NCBI GenBank assembly: GCA_026874595.1
Contig: CM049309.1
Location: 72,648,426 to 72,712,425 of the forward strand
Direction of reading: 5' to 3'
Source of the DNA: Sipunculus nudus
Lineage: Eukaryota; Annelida; Sipuncula; Golfingiida; Sipunculidae
Length of the DNA stretch: 64,000 nucleotides
In this document: positions 1 to 13,500 of the stretch, in pieces
Numbering within the stretch: position 1 is the first letter of the stretch
Layout: each line of letters begins with the position of its first letter
The notes under the pieces: generated by a model
What the model was told of the DNA's origin: nothing
The model's input: only the letters and a program-made list of their open reading frames with translations
The model's database searches: none
Position numbers and translations under genes: made by a program

Positions 1-686
1 CTGGCCTGAATTATCAACCCCCTGTCCTTGCTTCAGTTACAGCCACTCTCTGCATTTTCCAGTTGATTTGATTACTGAATGAAGTTAATGTTTTAAATAA
101 AAGATGTAAAAAGCTGATTAACATTATATTTACCATGTGCATTGTATTAAATCATGTTATTGTACCAGTGCATACCCCACTGCTGATAAAATAATATAAA
201 GAATAGTATAATAAAAAAGTTCTTGGGATGGTCTGTAATAAAATTGCATTCAGAAAGTGTAATTTTAAATCATGTCATTATTATGGCTATAGTCTGTTCC
301 ACAGTTTGGAGCCCATTGAAATTTGTCAATCTTTTCTCAAACTCACAGATCAGGTCCAGAAATAGTTCAATGAGGCAAAGCCTTAATTAACTGGAATGAA
401 ATCAAAACCATACCTTGTAAAATGTTTAGTAATTCATTAAAATCAAAATCTGAGAAAACAGTATTTTTTTACAACATCTCAGCTAAACTGCTGAAGGCCA
501 GGTCACTGGTCACATGCTCAAACAACTTCATTTAAAAGCTGCTGCTTGGTTGTTTCATGGGTGTCATTAATATTCTAGAAAATGTAATTGTCAAAATGAG
601 GCTGCTAACCCAGGACAGAGGCCATGTCACTTTGCCAAAAGATTCAGAAGGAACAGAAGGTTACAAAATATAAATTGCAAAAATCA
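1..686. other. intergenic or intronic, no gene seen
   Basis: AT-rich sequence with stop codons in all frames and no recognisable exon or repeat terminus. It ends where the first hairpin-ended repeat begins. Confidence 0.5.
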
Positions 687-2349
687 TTTTTAGCTCAGCT
701 GACTATAAGTCATCTGAGCTATAGTCGTGGTCCATTGCCTGTCGTCCGTCCGTCTGTCCGTCCGTCCGTCTGTCCGTCTGGATGTCCGTCTGGACTGGCA
801 TGTTTTGATACCATTGGACCTACGAATCTGAAATTGGGCATACAGTTAGATGTCCCCAAAATCTCTTACCATGCCAAAAGTTGGGTCAATAGGACTTCGT
901 TCCTTCGAGATATTAAGGAAAAACCTCAATTTTTTATTAGAAATCTATTTTTACACTTCAGGACTGCCTAATATCAAAACCACTCATCTGGTTTTCTTCA
1001 TATTTACCATAAATATTACTCTATATAGTTCCTATGTACATGCCAGAAATTAAGTCAGTATTATCTAATTTTAAAAAGTTATGGGCCCAAACATAATGGA
1101 CTTTGTAAAAAAATTAGGAAAGATATTTGGTCACTTAAGACCAAAAGTGTTAAAGGTAGGGACTTTTTTTCAGTAATACAACTTTAATTAATCAAAATTT
1201 AATGTTATACCAAAAATTCGATCAAAATCTGTTGAATTTTTTTAAATATTGGCAAAAATATAAAAATGGTCCCTTAAATTTTGCCCAACTTTGGCCACAG
1301 CATGTTTTTTTCATGTAAGTACTGTGGATTTAATTTTCACAGCATGTACACATAAGGATTTAATCTGTTAAAATCTGAAATTTGAAAATAAAAGCTGCAA
1401 AATTATGTAAAAAAAATTGCTCGTTATTGAATTTTCTTTGGAGGCTCATGTTGTATTCCCTTACATTGTCAAGCAGTCCACTTTAGTGTCTGTAGGTCAT
1501 TCAGTGCACATCTCTATGCTTCCCAGGCTGTTGGCATAATGTTATGCAATACATCACTAGGGCAAGCCCTCTCTCCACTGAGTTGAGCTTGATCAGGCTG
1601 TCTGCAGTTAATACCATACAAAAGGGAGCCTTTTTCTCTGGCACCCCCCCCCCCCCCACCCCACCCCATTCCGTTTACAGACCTGTACTATGAACTAGAT
1701 GAATCTTAGAATTAACATTTTTTTCAGCAACGAGCAGTAACAACGGAGACCCCTCCCCCAACCCACCCCTTCAATACACAGGACTAATAAACAAGATGAA
1801 TCTTATAATTTTAATGTTAAATAAATTCTTTTTGATGAGACTTTTTTTTTTATTTTTTTAAAGAAAAAAAATTCAGGAATTTAATCCTAATATTCAAATG
1901 TGATAAAATATTAGGATCTAATGTAAGTGCTAACTGACAAGTTTAAGAAGATATAAATACTTTGTAGCATTTCATTCATATCTCTTAAAGTTGGCGGGGC
2001 CTAGGTGTGAATAGGAATATTGGTCAAACTTTGTGGGATTAATTTTTAACTCATATAGCCATATACTTAACTTTTGAAAACTTAATTACCTTCACACATT
2101 ATTTGTTTATGAAATGTTACTTTTATATAACACTTACCGTAGGCCTATTTTTTCTCTTGGTGCATCACTAAATGGTTTAGCTTATGTCCATTATTCTATA
2201 AGTTAAAGAGTTTCAGTTTAGCAGGGCCATTTTCTCATAGCTTTTCTAATGATAATATACATGAAAAACCAAAAGAAATAAATATATTTTGCAGTTACTA
2301 ATATTTTCCAAAATTCAGCTGAGCGATGTGACCCATTGGTCCCTTGTTG
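687..2349 (+). repeat. hairpin-ended modular repeat, family A, copy 1
   Basis: The element opens with a T run and a hairpin at 691-721: 14-nt arms (TAGCTCAGCTGACT / AGTCATCTGAGCTA, one mismatch) around an ATA loop. A (GTCY)n tetranucleotide tract follows at about 739-782. The right end near 2316-2349 carries TCAGCTGAGC, inverted relative to the left arm, then a degenerate form of the TGACCCATGGGTCA palindrome and CTTGTT. Its first 900 bases match 53002-53800 closely. The 115-codon frame over 624-971 is translation of this repeat and not a gene. The class (possibly rolling-circle, non-autonomous) is inferred. The 1647-1665 and 1845-1870 stretches are low-complexity. Confidence 0.75.
739..782 (+). 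repeat. (GTCY)n tetranucleotide tract inside family A copy 1
   Basis: Imperfect GTCC/GTCT repeats directly after the 5' hairpin. The same tract follows the hairpin at 53055-53105, 37403-37432 and 38760-38785, and in other families at about 12890-12920 and 15477-15510. Confidence 0.8.
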
Positions 2350-5062
2350 TTTTACATTTCACATTAGGCCTTTGCTCCTTCATCAGTTTTCGTGTCAAAT
2401 TGTGTGATAATATTTAAATTTAAGAGAATAATCGCCCACTTTCAGTGGGCACCCACTGGTGGAACAGACTATATAACTAGTATATGAAAGTCTGGGTTAG
2501 AAAGGCAAGCCAAGGGAGCATGGGTTATGTATATATTATATATTCTTGCTTATGTATAATTCAATATGGCTGATTCTCTACCTTCATTAACTAATCATCA
2601 GTCATAGAATAAACAGTAGTGTACATATGTACATATATGTTATTGTTACTGTTACTTTCATGTTTTACTATACCATGAGAAAAGATCTGTTTTCTTACTT
2701 TAGCTATAGAGACAATAATATGCAGAGATGAATACCTGTCTAAATTACTCTTTCCTTTGACTGGTTTTGTAACATATAATACAAACGCTAATGTGACTTT
2801 TATATTAGTGCAGATATGTAACAGAGTTTCATTTTCCACACTAAAAACATCACAATAATAATCACTTATAAACTTAACATTAGAAATATGCACTTTTGGT
2901 ATAACAGATCTTCTTTATCAAGAAAGGAATTTTGACAAATTGTTCAAGGTCAGTTAATATTGTTAATTACAGATCTTTCATATACCTCAGGTGTCATTTG
3001 ATTTATGATCTTATTTGCATTAGAAGACACATTAAGACTCCAGGAAAATATTTAAACTTTTAAATTTTGTTAGCCTATTACAAGACTTTGTCTTCTATTA
3101 AGAGATTTACTGTAGCTACATCTGAAGGAGTTTTTGTTAATATATTTTAAGTGTGACACATTCTGCATTAAAAAAAGCTAATACATACTTCAATTTTATA
3201 GGATCTTTTCATGTTCAAAAATACTAATATAATGTAAATCTTGATTGATATGAGCTCCACCTTATGTATCTGTACATTGTTTATTATTTTATGTGTGTCT
3301 TCCTGAAATATGTATGAAAAATAAATATACAGTCAGAATAGCTTTGAACAGGAAATAATGGACACATAGTCAGCATAGTAGATAATATTGAAGATTTATA
3401 GTATTATAGCTTGATAATTTCCTTATCTTAAATAAGATATTCCATATTCATGTATCATATATAGGCCTGTGAATTTTCAGGGGGGCTTTGAATAGATTCA
3501 GTTAATTTATCCTTTACCTTCGATTGGATTCTTGATTTACTTGTTACTCAAGTAGTAAATTTCAGACTTTTTTAAGAAAATTTAATGTTTTACCACAATG
3601 GATGTTGTTAAGGAAAAATGTAAGTAAAAGAAAAATGAAGCTTGCCACCCGTTTATTGGCACTATTTTTGTTTATATACAAATTGAGCTCTAAACTGGCG
3701 AGAGTTGCAACTATATCTTGAGCTAATACATAATAGATAATCTTGACATCACAGTGTGCTCTATTAAAGTTGACAGCTTACTGAGGATTTTTGGGTGGTG
3801 CATGCATAAAATAATAATCTGAATGAATCAGTTTGGAGGTTATGAATCATTTACAGTTTAATTTAGGGGTTGCAGTTCAATGCATCAATTAATCAATGTA
3901 TTGTAACACCCCTAATCACATACACATGTACACACAGCAATACTGATGAATGTGCTGATGTTTTGTACTGTTGTGGCTAGTTTGATAAATGTACAACACA
4001 TTCATCATCAAACATGGAGGTGATGCATCAGAAAAAAAACATCTTAACACCAAGGTGTTACACTGTAAATATGCTGCAAAATAGCCTTTTCCAACTAGTG
4101 TTGTTTTACCCTACCTATAGGCGGTCCTTCTCCTAGTGGGCGGGCCTCAGCAGGTGAGTGACATGTTTGATGGACATATTCTGGCACCGCCCTGTAGAGG
4201 AACTCACTTGGACCAGTGTATTTCTGTCATTAAGAAATCCTGGTACATTACATGTAGTGCTATCATCAGAGATCTTGATCACTCATGAATGAAAATAATT
4301 CCAACATGATTGTATTAATTATATACTTTCTTCTAATCTATACTATGAGGAAAGGTTGTGAGGGTAAACTAGTAAATGGCTAAGTTTCCTGTATTACATA
4401 ATTTTCTTTCATTCATATCAATTTATTTTTATTCACAGCTTGGCAGGAAGTTATATTAACAGATATTGAAATAACCATCTAAAGCTTTTCTTTTATTTGC
4501 AAAGATGTATTGTTATGTTAAAACATTAATCCAACCTGCATTTTCAAATTTCCCCTCAATGATGTAGTCATCATAAGACATATTCCCTAAGACAGTATCC
4601 TCCCAGATATCCATTTCTTAGTCATGTCTACTTGTGCCTTTATCACTTTTATATGTGGATCTTCTAAAGGCATTTGATTATTACAGTTATTGTACAAGAT
4701 TTAGTATATTATTACAGTAATAGGGCACCTATGCCAGTGGGGTTTTTGGGGGGGGGGGGGTCAATAAGGAGACATCATAAGTTCTTTAATCCAACTGCCC
4801 ACTCTCTGTGCCTGATTTTAAGACCTCTCCCACTTAAATTAAGCCAACTTGTATTAGTGATTTCACTTGATTTTCTTATTCAGTATATGGCTGTTTGAGA
4901 CCCCCCCCCCCCCCCACCCCAAAATAATATTGTACTTTCACCACTTTCCAAAAACTATTGTCTGCCACATACGGTGATCATAGGGTTAATCATTCCAGAA
5001 TATTTATTTATTGTATATATCAGTGAAATAAATTAATATCTTTCTATCAGAATGTTATAATA
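2350..5062. other. non-coding stretch, simple repeats only
   Basis: AT-rich with scattered stops in all frames. It holds a G run at 4748-4760 and a C run at about 4901-4916. The only exon-like piece is a 33-nt segment at 4121-4153, treated under findings. Confidence 0.4.
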
Positions 5063-5252
5063 ACTAGCGGTATACCCATAATTTTGACATGCGACCTGTG
5101 ACATCCAGGTTTTAGTGTGTACACAGAATGGCAGCTCCCATGAGTGGTTTTGAGAAACTGGGAGAAATAAATTTGTCATTGTTAGTTAAGAGCGCAGGGT
5201 TGAAGCATGAAAGTACCTTGAGAACAGCATCCAGGCAAGAATCAGTCTGCTG
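5063..5252. repeat. dispersed repeat, family G, copy 1
   Basis: About 190 bases similar to 49223-49415. Shared blocks include 'tatacccataattt', 'ctgtgacatccaggtt', 'atggcagc.cccatgag' and 'catgaaagtac'. There is no coding frame, and class and termini are unknown. Confidence 0.65.
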
Positions 5253-6785
5253 AGAGAATAAGGTGGCAGGTCGATGTGTATTAGCAAAGTTTACTGCGGA
5301 ATAACACTTTTTGGACCATGCCTATCCTCAAATTGTAGTAGGATTACTGCTTATTAACCAAGCTGATTATTATACATTGATAATGATAATCTTTTATCAT
5401 ATCATTCCAGTAACCATATTTATCCTTACTTCATCCTTACACTTAGTATTTAGTGCACATGATTACAGAATGAACTATGTTAGTGATTAATGTCATTGAT
5501 TTAGCTCTCTTCATCATCAAATATAACTCCCCTGGACATTGTATTTATCAAATTGATAAACAAATTAAAAAATTAACTTGTAGGACATATCCCATCATGT
5601 TCAAAAGTATCCATTCATTTTACTGGACACCAGTGATTATAGCACAGCCAGTGTATATCTGAATGCAGCTTTCATTTACAATCAAATATGACTTAGTGCC
5701 ATTTGCTTTAATAGCTGGTCCCACCTCAAGTGGGCGGGGCTCTGGAGGTGAGTGACAATCTGTCAATTGCAGTGTCACATTTATGCATCATGCATTGTTT
5801 CTTTCAATCCATTGGAAAATGTTTACTTGTTGCAGCAATTGCCCCTTTCGAACCGTTGGATATTACAGTTTTAAGCATTCACTGTTATGTTGCTGCATGA
5901 AACTTCACTTTTAGCCCAGTAATATTACTTACACCTTAAAAAGCTTTGCACTGTTATGTGTTAGGTGAACATTTCCTAAGGAATTGAAATAATACACATG
6001 GTCATATCTGCTTGCCATTTATATGTGTATCAGTCTAAAATTCCATATAATTTTCACATTATATAACTGCTTAAATTTATTTTTAACTTAATCATTGGTT
6101 TATTAAGTTCTTTTTTTATTTGAGGCTGTTGACTTTTTATAACTTAACCTTAACATAATATATTTATTTCATTTTGATGCATGACTTGCTGAAGAAGTTT
6201 TCACTGTGTAATATTAGAGTAACAAACTGTAATACATATTTCTCTATGTATGAGTGTTGTATGAGATGTGATAAGTTCAATGGACGTTTGCAAGAAACTA
6301 TGAAGAGAGCTCACTGTAAATTGAATTAATGCATTTAGTTAAGACAATATCAGCCAGTGACATGCAAAGAATATTTTAAGATGCTCTGGATACTGTGGTT
6401 GGCTTCATATCTGCTGGGTTAAATTTTCATGATTTTCCCTTTTTCAGTGTTTCATGAGGGGTCAGTTTTGTGGATCTCCCCATACAGTAATGAACACAGT
6501 CTATTCATTATTAAATTAATTATTTAATATGCACACAAAATATTAACAATTTCACTAAGACCCAAGAAAACATCCTATTTCATTTTTGTAAATCATTTTA
6601 TATAAGATCATAAATAATATCAGTCTTTGGGTTACAAGTAAAATATAAGATCTTATATTTAACACTACAAATGTTAATTCTAAGGAATGCAAGCCTCTGC
6701 CATGTGGGTGGTCTCTATTGTGGGACACTCCCCAACTCCTGTTTGCATCCACTTACTCAGCCCATATACCCAGGTTCATTTGTGC

Positions 6786-6997
6786 ATAAGTGACTGTACA
6801 TTTGTGAATATTCCTTGATGACATTCCTTGATCTGGATCATGTGCCAGATCCACACCAAAATCTGATGAATTCTTTATTTGCCCATTCCCCAAATGCCCA
6901 GAAAGTTCATGATATTCTGTTCATGATTGCATGAGTTATGTTGTAAACAAACACAAACACACAAATGGGGACGAACACATACCCTCATGGCAGGGGC
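6786..6997. repeat. dispersed repeat, family H, copy 1
   Basis: Similar to 58521-58685 plus 59158-59200. Shared blocks include 'tgactgtacatttgtgaata', 'ttccttgatga' and 'cacaccaaaatct', then an AC-rich tail with 'aaacaaac' and 'ataccct'. The second copy is split by a later insertion, so this copy shows the uninterrupted order. Confidence 0.7.
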
Positions 6998-8321
6998 AAT
7001 TAATTATATCAGTCTTTTGCTTTTTGACTTAGAATGCTACAGACAAAGATGATGTACACAGGATGCAGCTGAGGTTATACAGGGTCAATAACTGTTCATC
7101 TGCGAAGATGGGTATATTTTCCAAAGAAAGTTTTATTTTCATAATAATTTATCCCTTTTGTGAATATCACAAATTTTTAACCCTTGTGAGCAGAAAGCCA
7201 ACCACAGTATGTGACAATATGTAAAGCTGAGGAGTTTATATGAGACTTGTGATGTAACCACCTAGGTTAAAGCATACTGAGAAAGTTAAACTCTGTGCCT
7301 CACACTGTTTCATTCTGCTTTGGGTGAATAAATATAGGTTTTAAAATGTTACTCTAATGCATTATGAAAAGATATTTCATTATATGGATCATTCCAAATT
7401 AAGTTATACTTACTTCATTTGGTACATTTGCCTCTGTCTATCTAAAGATAAATGTCTAGAAAAAAATACTTAGAAGCATGAATGGACAGTGATAAGTGAA
7501 ACAGAGTATACACATTGCTTTACTAGTAAATGAGCTTAAATATGCAGCAGTATGTAGAATGCTAATCAGTTCACCTGCTGAACATTTACTGCCCAAACTT
7601 GGGTCATGGTGTTTTTTGTGGTAAACAATTTTTTCAGTCTGGTCATATAATAAACCATAAAGATTATTTGTTGTGTTTCATGATCATGAGTTTTTGGCAT
7701 CTTGACAGATTTTGGACATAATGTACTGGGTATATTCTTAAGTATATTTACTTAAAACAAAATTTCCTAATTTTAGTAAATTTTGCATTAAGAAAAATTA
7801 ATCCATTTTGTGTTTTATGCTTAATGCATGGACTGCATCATGGAAGCACCATGCAGTTCTTCTGATAATTAATCAATATTATAATGGACAGTGGTCTTAC
7901 TCAAACTTTTTCATGGTACTATCATCTGTGACCACACCTGGGATATGCAAATATTGGTTTTAAATTGGTGGGAATGATGCCAGTTGTGTCCTAAGGGGGT
8001 CATTTTCCATACTTCCCCATAAATACTGAGAAATTTAACATTTATATAGAACAGGCTATATTGCTGCGCCATTTGTAAGAAACTGATTGTGTATCCATTG
8101 GGTGAACTTGTAGACCCATCATTTGTTTTTGGAATGAAACTAAACTGGTCTTCAAGTTGAAAAAAATAATGACCTGAAAATAAGCTGGTACATATAAATT
8201 ACATACCTGGCTTCCAACCTCAGGTTAAACCATGATCATGGAAAACGGGCCACACATAATTACAAGCAGCCTATAGTATTAGTAAAGACGCTCTAGATAC
8301 CTGTATTTTATGTAAATTAAG

Positions 8322-8396
8322 CAACAACTCGGATGAGCAGGATGAGCAGTGCCATGGACCAGATATCTCTTGAGGGGTCGGACACGTCATCAGAGG
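8322..8396 (+). CDS. tentative upstream exon of the LRRC71-like gene
   Basis: An open 75-nt segment, richer in CpG and G than its surroundings, follows an AG at 8320-8321. It can end before a GT at 8397. Read with two leading bases and one trailing base, it encodes a Ser/Met/Asp-rich stretch including MDQISLEGSDTSSE. The trailing G joins in frame to the CA that opens the exon at 10420. LRRC71 proteins have a low-complexity Ser/Lys-rich linker at this point, so the position is plausible. The donor (GTACAC) is weak, the polypyrimidine tract is poor, and the frame also stays open past the donor. Homology is not established. Confidence 0.25.
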
Positions 8397-10419
8397 GTAC
8401 ACAGGTGGCATGCCCATCATGTGGTGGTCACTCAAACAGTCTCGTTGTTATGATTACAAACAGAAATGCACTGCACTATGTTACACTAAGACCTACTTAA
8501 GGCTCTGTCTCTTTTGAAATACACACTAGTTTGTCAGTACCATATGTTAACTTTTTGTCAGATATATATTATATTGTACATTAACAGGGGGCAGATTAAG
8601 TGGGACGCTGAGGATGTACACCCACCTTTATTTTACCTTAAAATATTGAAAATAGAATTCATGCTTGATACTGAAAAAACATCCAAATTGCTTCTCACTT
8701 CATTTATTTCCCTAATTTCTGAAGAAGATAGTTATTTAAAATGTCTACTTGCTTTCCCAGCACACTGGTTCACCTTGGTCAGGGTGTTGCTGCCACCCCC
8801 ACCCCCCTTTTTTAAGTCCTTTTGGCCCCTTTGGAGTAAAACGTAGCCTTTATTTTAGGGCAAAATGATGAAATCTATAAAACCTCTTTTTATGTGTTGA
8901 TGACAGGTTTTAACCATTGGATCATAATTTAGCCCATGCATATAAAACCTGAAATATCAGTGAGGGCTTATGAAAACATGTTATTCTCATCATTTGGTTA
9001 CCTTTGTTCTAATAATAGCTTTCAATAATAGCTAGTGCCATTAACAGTCCATGGACCTATCTTCTAGACCCCCCCCCCCCCCACTTAAATGCTGTTTTCA
9101 GTATCATCGTATAAGAGAGCCTTGGCTAGGTTTTACAATGTCACTACGGCTGTTCAAGTATTTGATTTCATACACACAATCTACAATGTAGGCATTAATG
9201 CACATATTTCATGGTGTCATCAAGCCTACTTTTAAAAGAATATGTCACATTAAAGGAATCACACTCCATATTTTCCCTGTATATCTCTTATTGAATCAGG
9301 TATATAAGCATCACAAAAGTTATATGCATGCTTTGTGACAGTTATTTTATAATTGTTAACAGTTGTCTTAAAATAAGCTAGAGTACTGTCCATGCTAAAG
9401 ATGCATGTTTATAATGACAACTTAAGGTACACTCAAGGAAGCCACCATGCATTAAAGCACAATATAACCAATGTCTGTATGGTCCCCATATGCCAAAAAA
9501 TTTATATTTTGCCTCACATCTGTTAAGAATTATCTTTATATTATATTTGTATTTTTTTCAGATGCCTTTCATCTCGCCAGTTTTTCATATATTGGATATC
9601 ATATCGTGTAATATAATGCCATAATATTTCAGTCAGTAATGAAATATTCACGGTATTCTAATTGTTTTAATTAAATTTATGTGCAATTAGAAAAGCCTGT
9701 GTAGTGTATACATCTGCCAACAGGTGTCTCTTTATGCCATAATTTGTACTTTATGTAAGTGTATGTCCACTGCTTGCTGGCCAGTAAATAACTTTATTTA
9801 GCATGTGCTGCAGATGCCAAACTTACTACTCAACTTTTTTCCCCAGTTTAATACAATATGTAGTAACTTAAGAAAAAAGTCTTCTTTTATTTCCATTAAA
9901 TAGGTTCACTCAGTCACTGTAAAGGAATGCACTTACTGTATCAAATGTACATGTGAAACACATTATTTTTTTTAATTCAAGGAGATGCATGAATTGTTAC
10001 ATCCTTGTACTAATCCATTTTATACTAATTAGTGTATTTACATCAGTAACAATGATATACAGGTAGTGTGTAAATATGAATAAAATATACAGCGGGAGAG
10101 AGAAATACAAAAAAGTGTATATTATGACAAAGTAAACTGCATTTTTTTATGATGCAACTTTTTATTAAACTTTTCAGAAGATAGCTATTGTACAAAATCA
10201 TAGGTTCTTTATATGTCATTAAAGGCCCACTATATTGTTTGATAAATAAAAAAAAGAGGATTTTGATTACCAGTATATTTCTTATATTAATAAACATATC
10301 AGTATGAAGGTATATCTAATATCAGTAAACCATTATAAGTCTGCCAGCTCTACACAGCTGGTCACTGAGGATTTTCATGATTTTAATATATTATTTCATC
10401 TCCTTATGCTTCTTTACAG

Positions 10420-10511
10420 CATCTGTGGTTGCAGATGGAGGGAAGACAACAACCAAGAAAAGTGAGAAAGGCAAGAAAGCACAGAAAAATACAGTGCCAA
10501 CAGAACAGGAG
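10420..10511 (+). CDS. LRRC71: LRRC71-like exon (basic linker)
   Basis: Acceptor after tctttacag, donor gtaaga. The 92 nt begin with the last two bases of a split codon and encode a Lys/Thr-rich linker of 30 residues. The frame ends exactly on a GAG codon, matching the phase-0 start of the next exon. Confidence 0.75.
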
Positions 10512-13500
10512 GTAAGATGTACTGGGATTCTTTTAAATACTCATTCTGATATTACACTCATATATTTCTAGACTTTTGTTGGGGATATCAGTTTTTATCC
10601 TGAATGGTCCTTAACTGTTCATATCTGCTTCATATATCCAGGCCAGGACTTTCAGGAACATGAGGGTAGGCGTTCCAACACACTAAATGCCTAGGATGAA
10701 ATAATCAAGTTTAAAGCTGGCTCTAATAGCAGTCATTGACCACTGCCTACAAACTCAAACTATATTGTCAATTGTGCAAACAACGAGCTGACAACTGATA
10801 GGTGATCCTTATGTCATATATTGGTATAATTATATAATGACATGGTATACAAAAGTTTATATGATAATGATTTACATTCTTTAAACATGTGATAAGCATT
10901 ACATTACCTTCTAATTTCGACACAGATCCCCTCCCATGGGACACTCTAAAGCCCTTGGGACTCTCCAAAATTTTGGCCTGCACATCCCAGACTCCACCCA
11001 GTTGTTTCTTCCTATAGAAGGTCCTGCAAGGCTTACTTATAAATTGCATGCCAGGTTTGTTCCTTCCAGTTGGTTTTGACCCTAGTGTAACCCTGGGCCA
11101 GCCAACCCTCATTTGTGCCTACTATCATACTGTATCATCAGTGAAAGGTTTACTATTCAGCCATTGGAACTAATTTCTGTTGCCTAGCTAAACTTTAAAG
11201 GGACCTCTTCACATACCAGGTATATTAAGAGAAATATACATGAAATATAATGTATTCTCCTTGAAATATTACAGTATCTGTAAATAATTTGTTCTAAAAC
11301 AATTTGCTTACTCCCTTCACCAGGCACAATCAGTTGCACAAAACATAAACATAGCATGCATGCCATCTGGGTGTTGTACCATGCAACATTACAAATCAAG
11401 ATTTTTGTGCATCAGACTGGCATTTTTTCTGTTTTTTCTTTCATGTTTATTCTCCTTGTTTGGAATTGTTGTGCATATGCAAGATTATATCTCTGTTCAC
11501 GCAGTCTTGTAGAATGTTAATGTAATTATATGATCTTTGATATTACAGCCAGAAACTCCTGAGCTTATCAACCCACTAATGACCACTGTGAACCGTATGG
11601 ACAGTGGTAAACTCATGGTGTGTGGAAACCTGACTCTGATCAGCCTAAACCTGGCCCGTGAGTTGCTAGAGTTTAATTCAATGAATATAAGTTTTATTAT
11701 GAGGCTGAGCACTATATGTATAACCCAAACAGCTATGGACTTGGATAGTAGAACTCAGGTACTGTAAATTCTCAAGTATTAGCCACATACCTATTGAAAG
11801 CCGCACCCAGACTTTCTATACCCAGTCCATGATGCACTTAGAAAAGAATCTGGAGTAACTCCTTTAAAGCTGCTTCTATATTTCCGGTGCAAGATCCCAA
11901 TTGGCTGATTCATGATAATATAAATTAAAAGACTATATACAGAGTCTGCAGATGAGTACTGAGTACCTCTGGAAGTGAATAATTATTACTTTCAGGTATA
12001 CCTTCATTTGCTCTATTTTGGGTAGAAGTATGTATTAATCTGAGAATGGTTTTAGGGGTATATATCAATCCAGCTTCTTTGCAGCTATTAAGCAGAAATT
12101 TAGTAAAGTGATTGTTTAAAACTATGAATTTTCACTGTATATGAAATAGCTCGTCTTTTTTTCTCAGCTGTATGCATAATAAAATGTTTACCCTTTTTTG
12201 TTGAAGATAATCAAAATCATTACTTGTTCTTACATTTTATCTATTTCTCTTACTTTGTAGTTACATCAGCTCACCACAATACTTAGATAAATAAGTGAGA
12301 TATCACTGGTATTTTATGATTGTTATTTCAGATAATCGTATAACTGAGGCAGGGTTAGTCAAGTTCTTAGATGGTATTGCATATCAAACAACAGGCCAAC
12401 TTGACCCAGACACTAAGAGGCTTGGCCCAGGACTGATGAGGCTAGCTGTACATGTAAGTGTTATACATATTATCCAAATAAAAATGAAATACATATGAAT
12501 AAAGGCAACAGGCTATGGTTTAAACAAGGACTGTCCAAGGATTGTTTGTACAAGGATTGGTTAAAAGAAAAGCTGTGAAAAGTGTTCTAGGTAACATTTG
12601 ATTAAAATTTAGTTCAATATCGTCCACCTTATCACCATATTAAAAATGCATATAAATCTGAATTCATAAAATGTTTTGAGTATTGGATATTTTACTGGTT
12701 TATTGATATGATATTTAATATGAGTTTAGCCTGATGTACCAAATAAAGCCCTTCCAGCATAATTTATAACTTTATATTTCTAATCTATTTATCAGGTGAT
12801 ATTTCTTCTATTTGGTGTTTACTCTGTATTTTCTTATTTGGATATTATTGTCCCCCACTTCCACAGAATGGGAGACATTGATTTTGGTTTGTCTGTCTGT
12901 CCCTCTGTCTGTCCGTCCGTCAGGATTTTGTTATCATGCAATTTATTCAATTTCATTCAAATTTGGTTCAGTGATTACTCTTATGCATTCCTTGGTTAGG
13001 ATTGGTTTTGGAGTGTCTGTCTGAAAATTTATGATCACCATCTCCAAAACAAAACACAATTTTCCCTTTTGTTCCAATTCACAACAAAAATTATGACATG
13101 TGAAGACATCTTCAGGAGACAATGAAAACTAAAACACAGGCTCTATGAAACATGGAGACATCTTCAGGGGAAAATAAAAACTATAACATTGAGAAGGCAA
13201 GCATGAAAATCACAGGAAGCTAAAAAAGCCTCGACAAAAGGAGGAAGCGGAGGACAAATATTCCATGAATTTGCTTGTTTACATTTAGGGATCACTGTAA
13301 ATAATTTTCTGCTTTTTTAACATTTGACAAAAGATATAGGATTGAAGGATAGGACATGACCTTGTGGTCAATGCCTTGGGTTTTTGAGCAGCAGGTCATC
13401 TATTCTATCCCAGGCTTTCTCTCAAAGACACTCAAGCAAATTCTTGAAAAAAACCTCATGGATTCACTCCGATGTCTTAACAAACCTTTCTTGCCTCCTG

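Noticed and set aside
624-971. 115-codon frame with a Pro-Ser-Val-Arg-rich stretch; also 52979-53347, 15452-15772, 12796-13024
   Set aside because: These translate the (GTCY)n tract and flanks of hairpin-ended repeats. The same peptide appears in separate copies, so they are repeat shadows.
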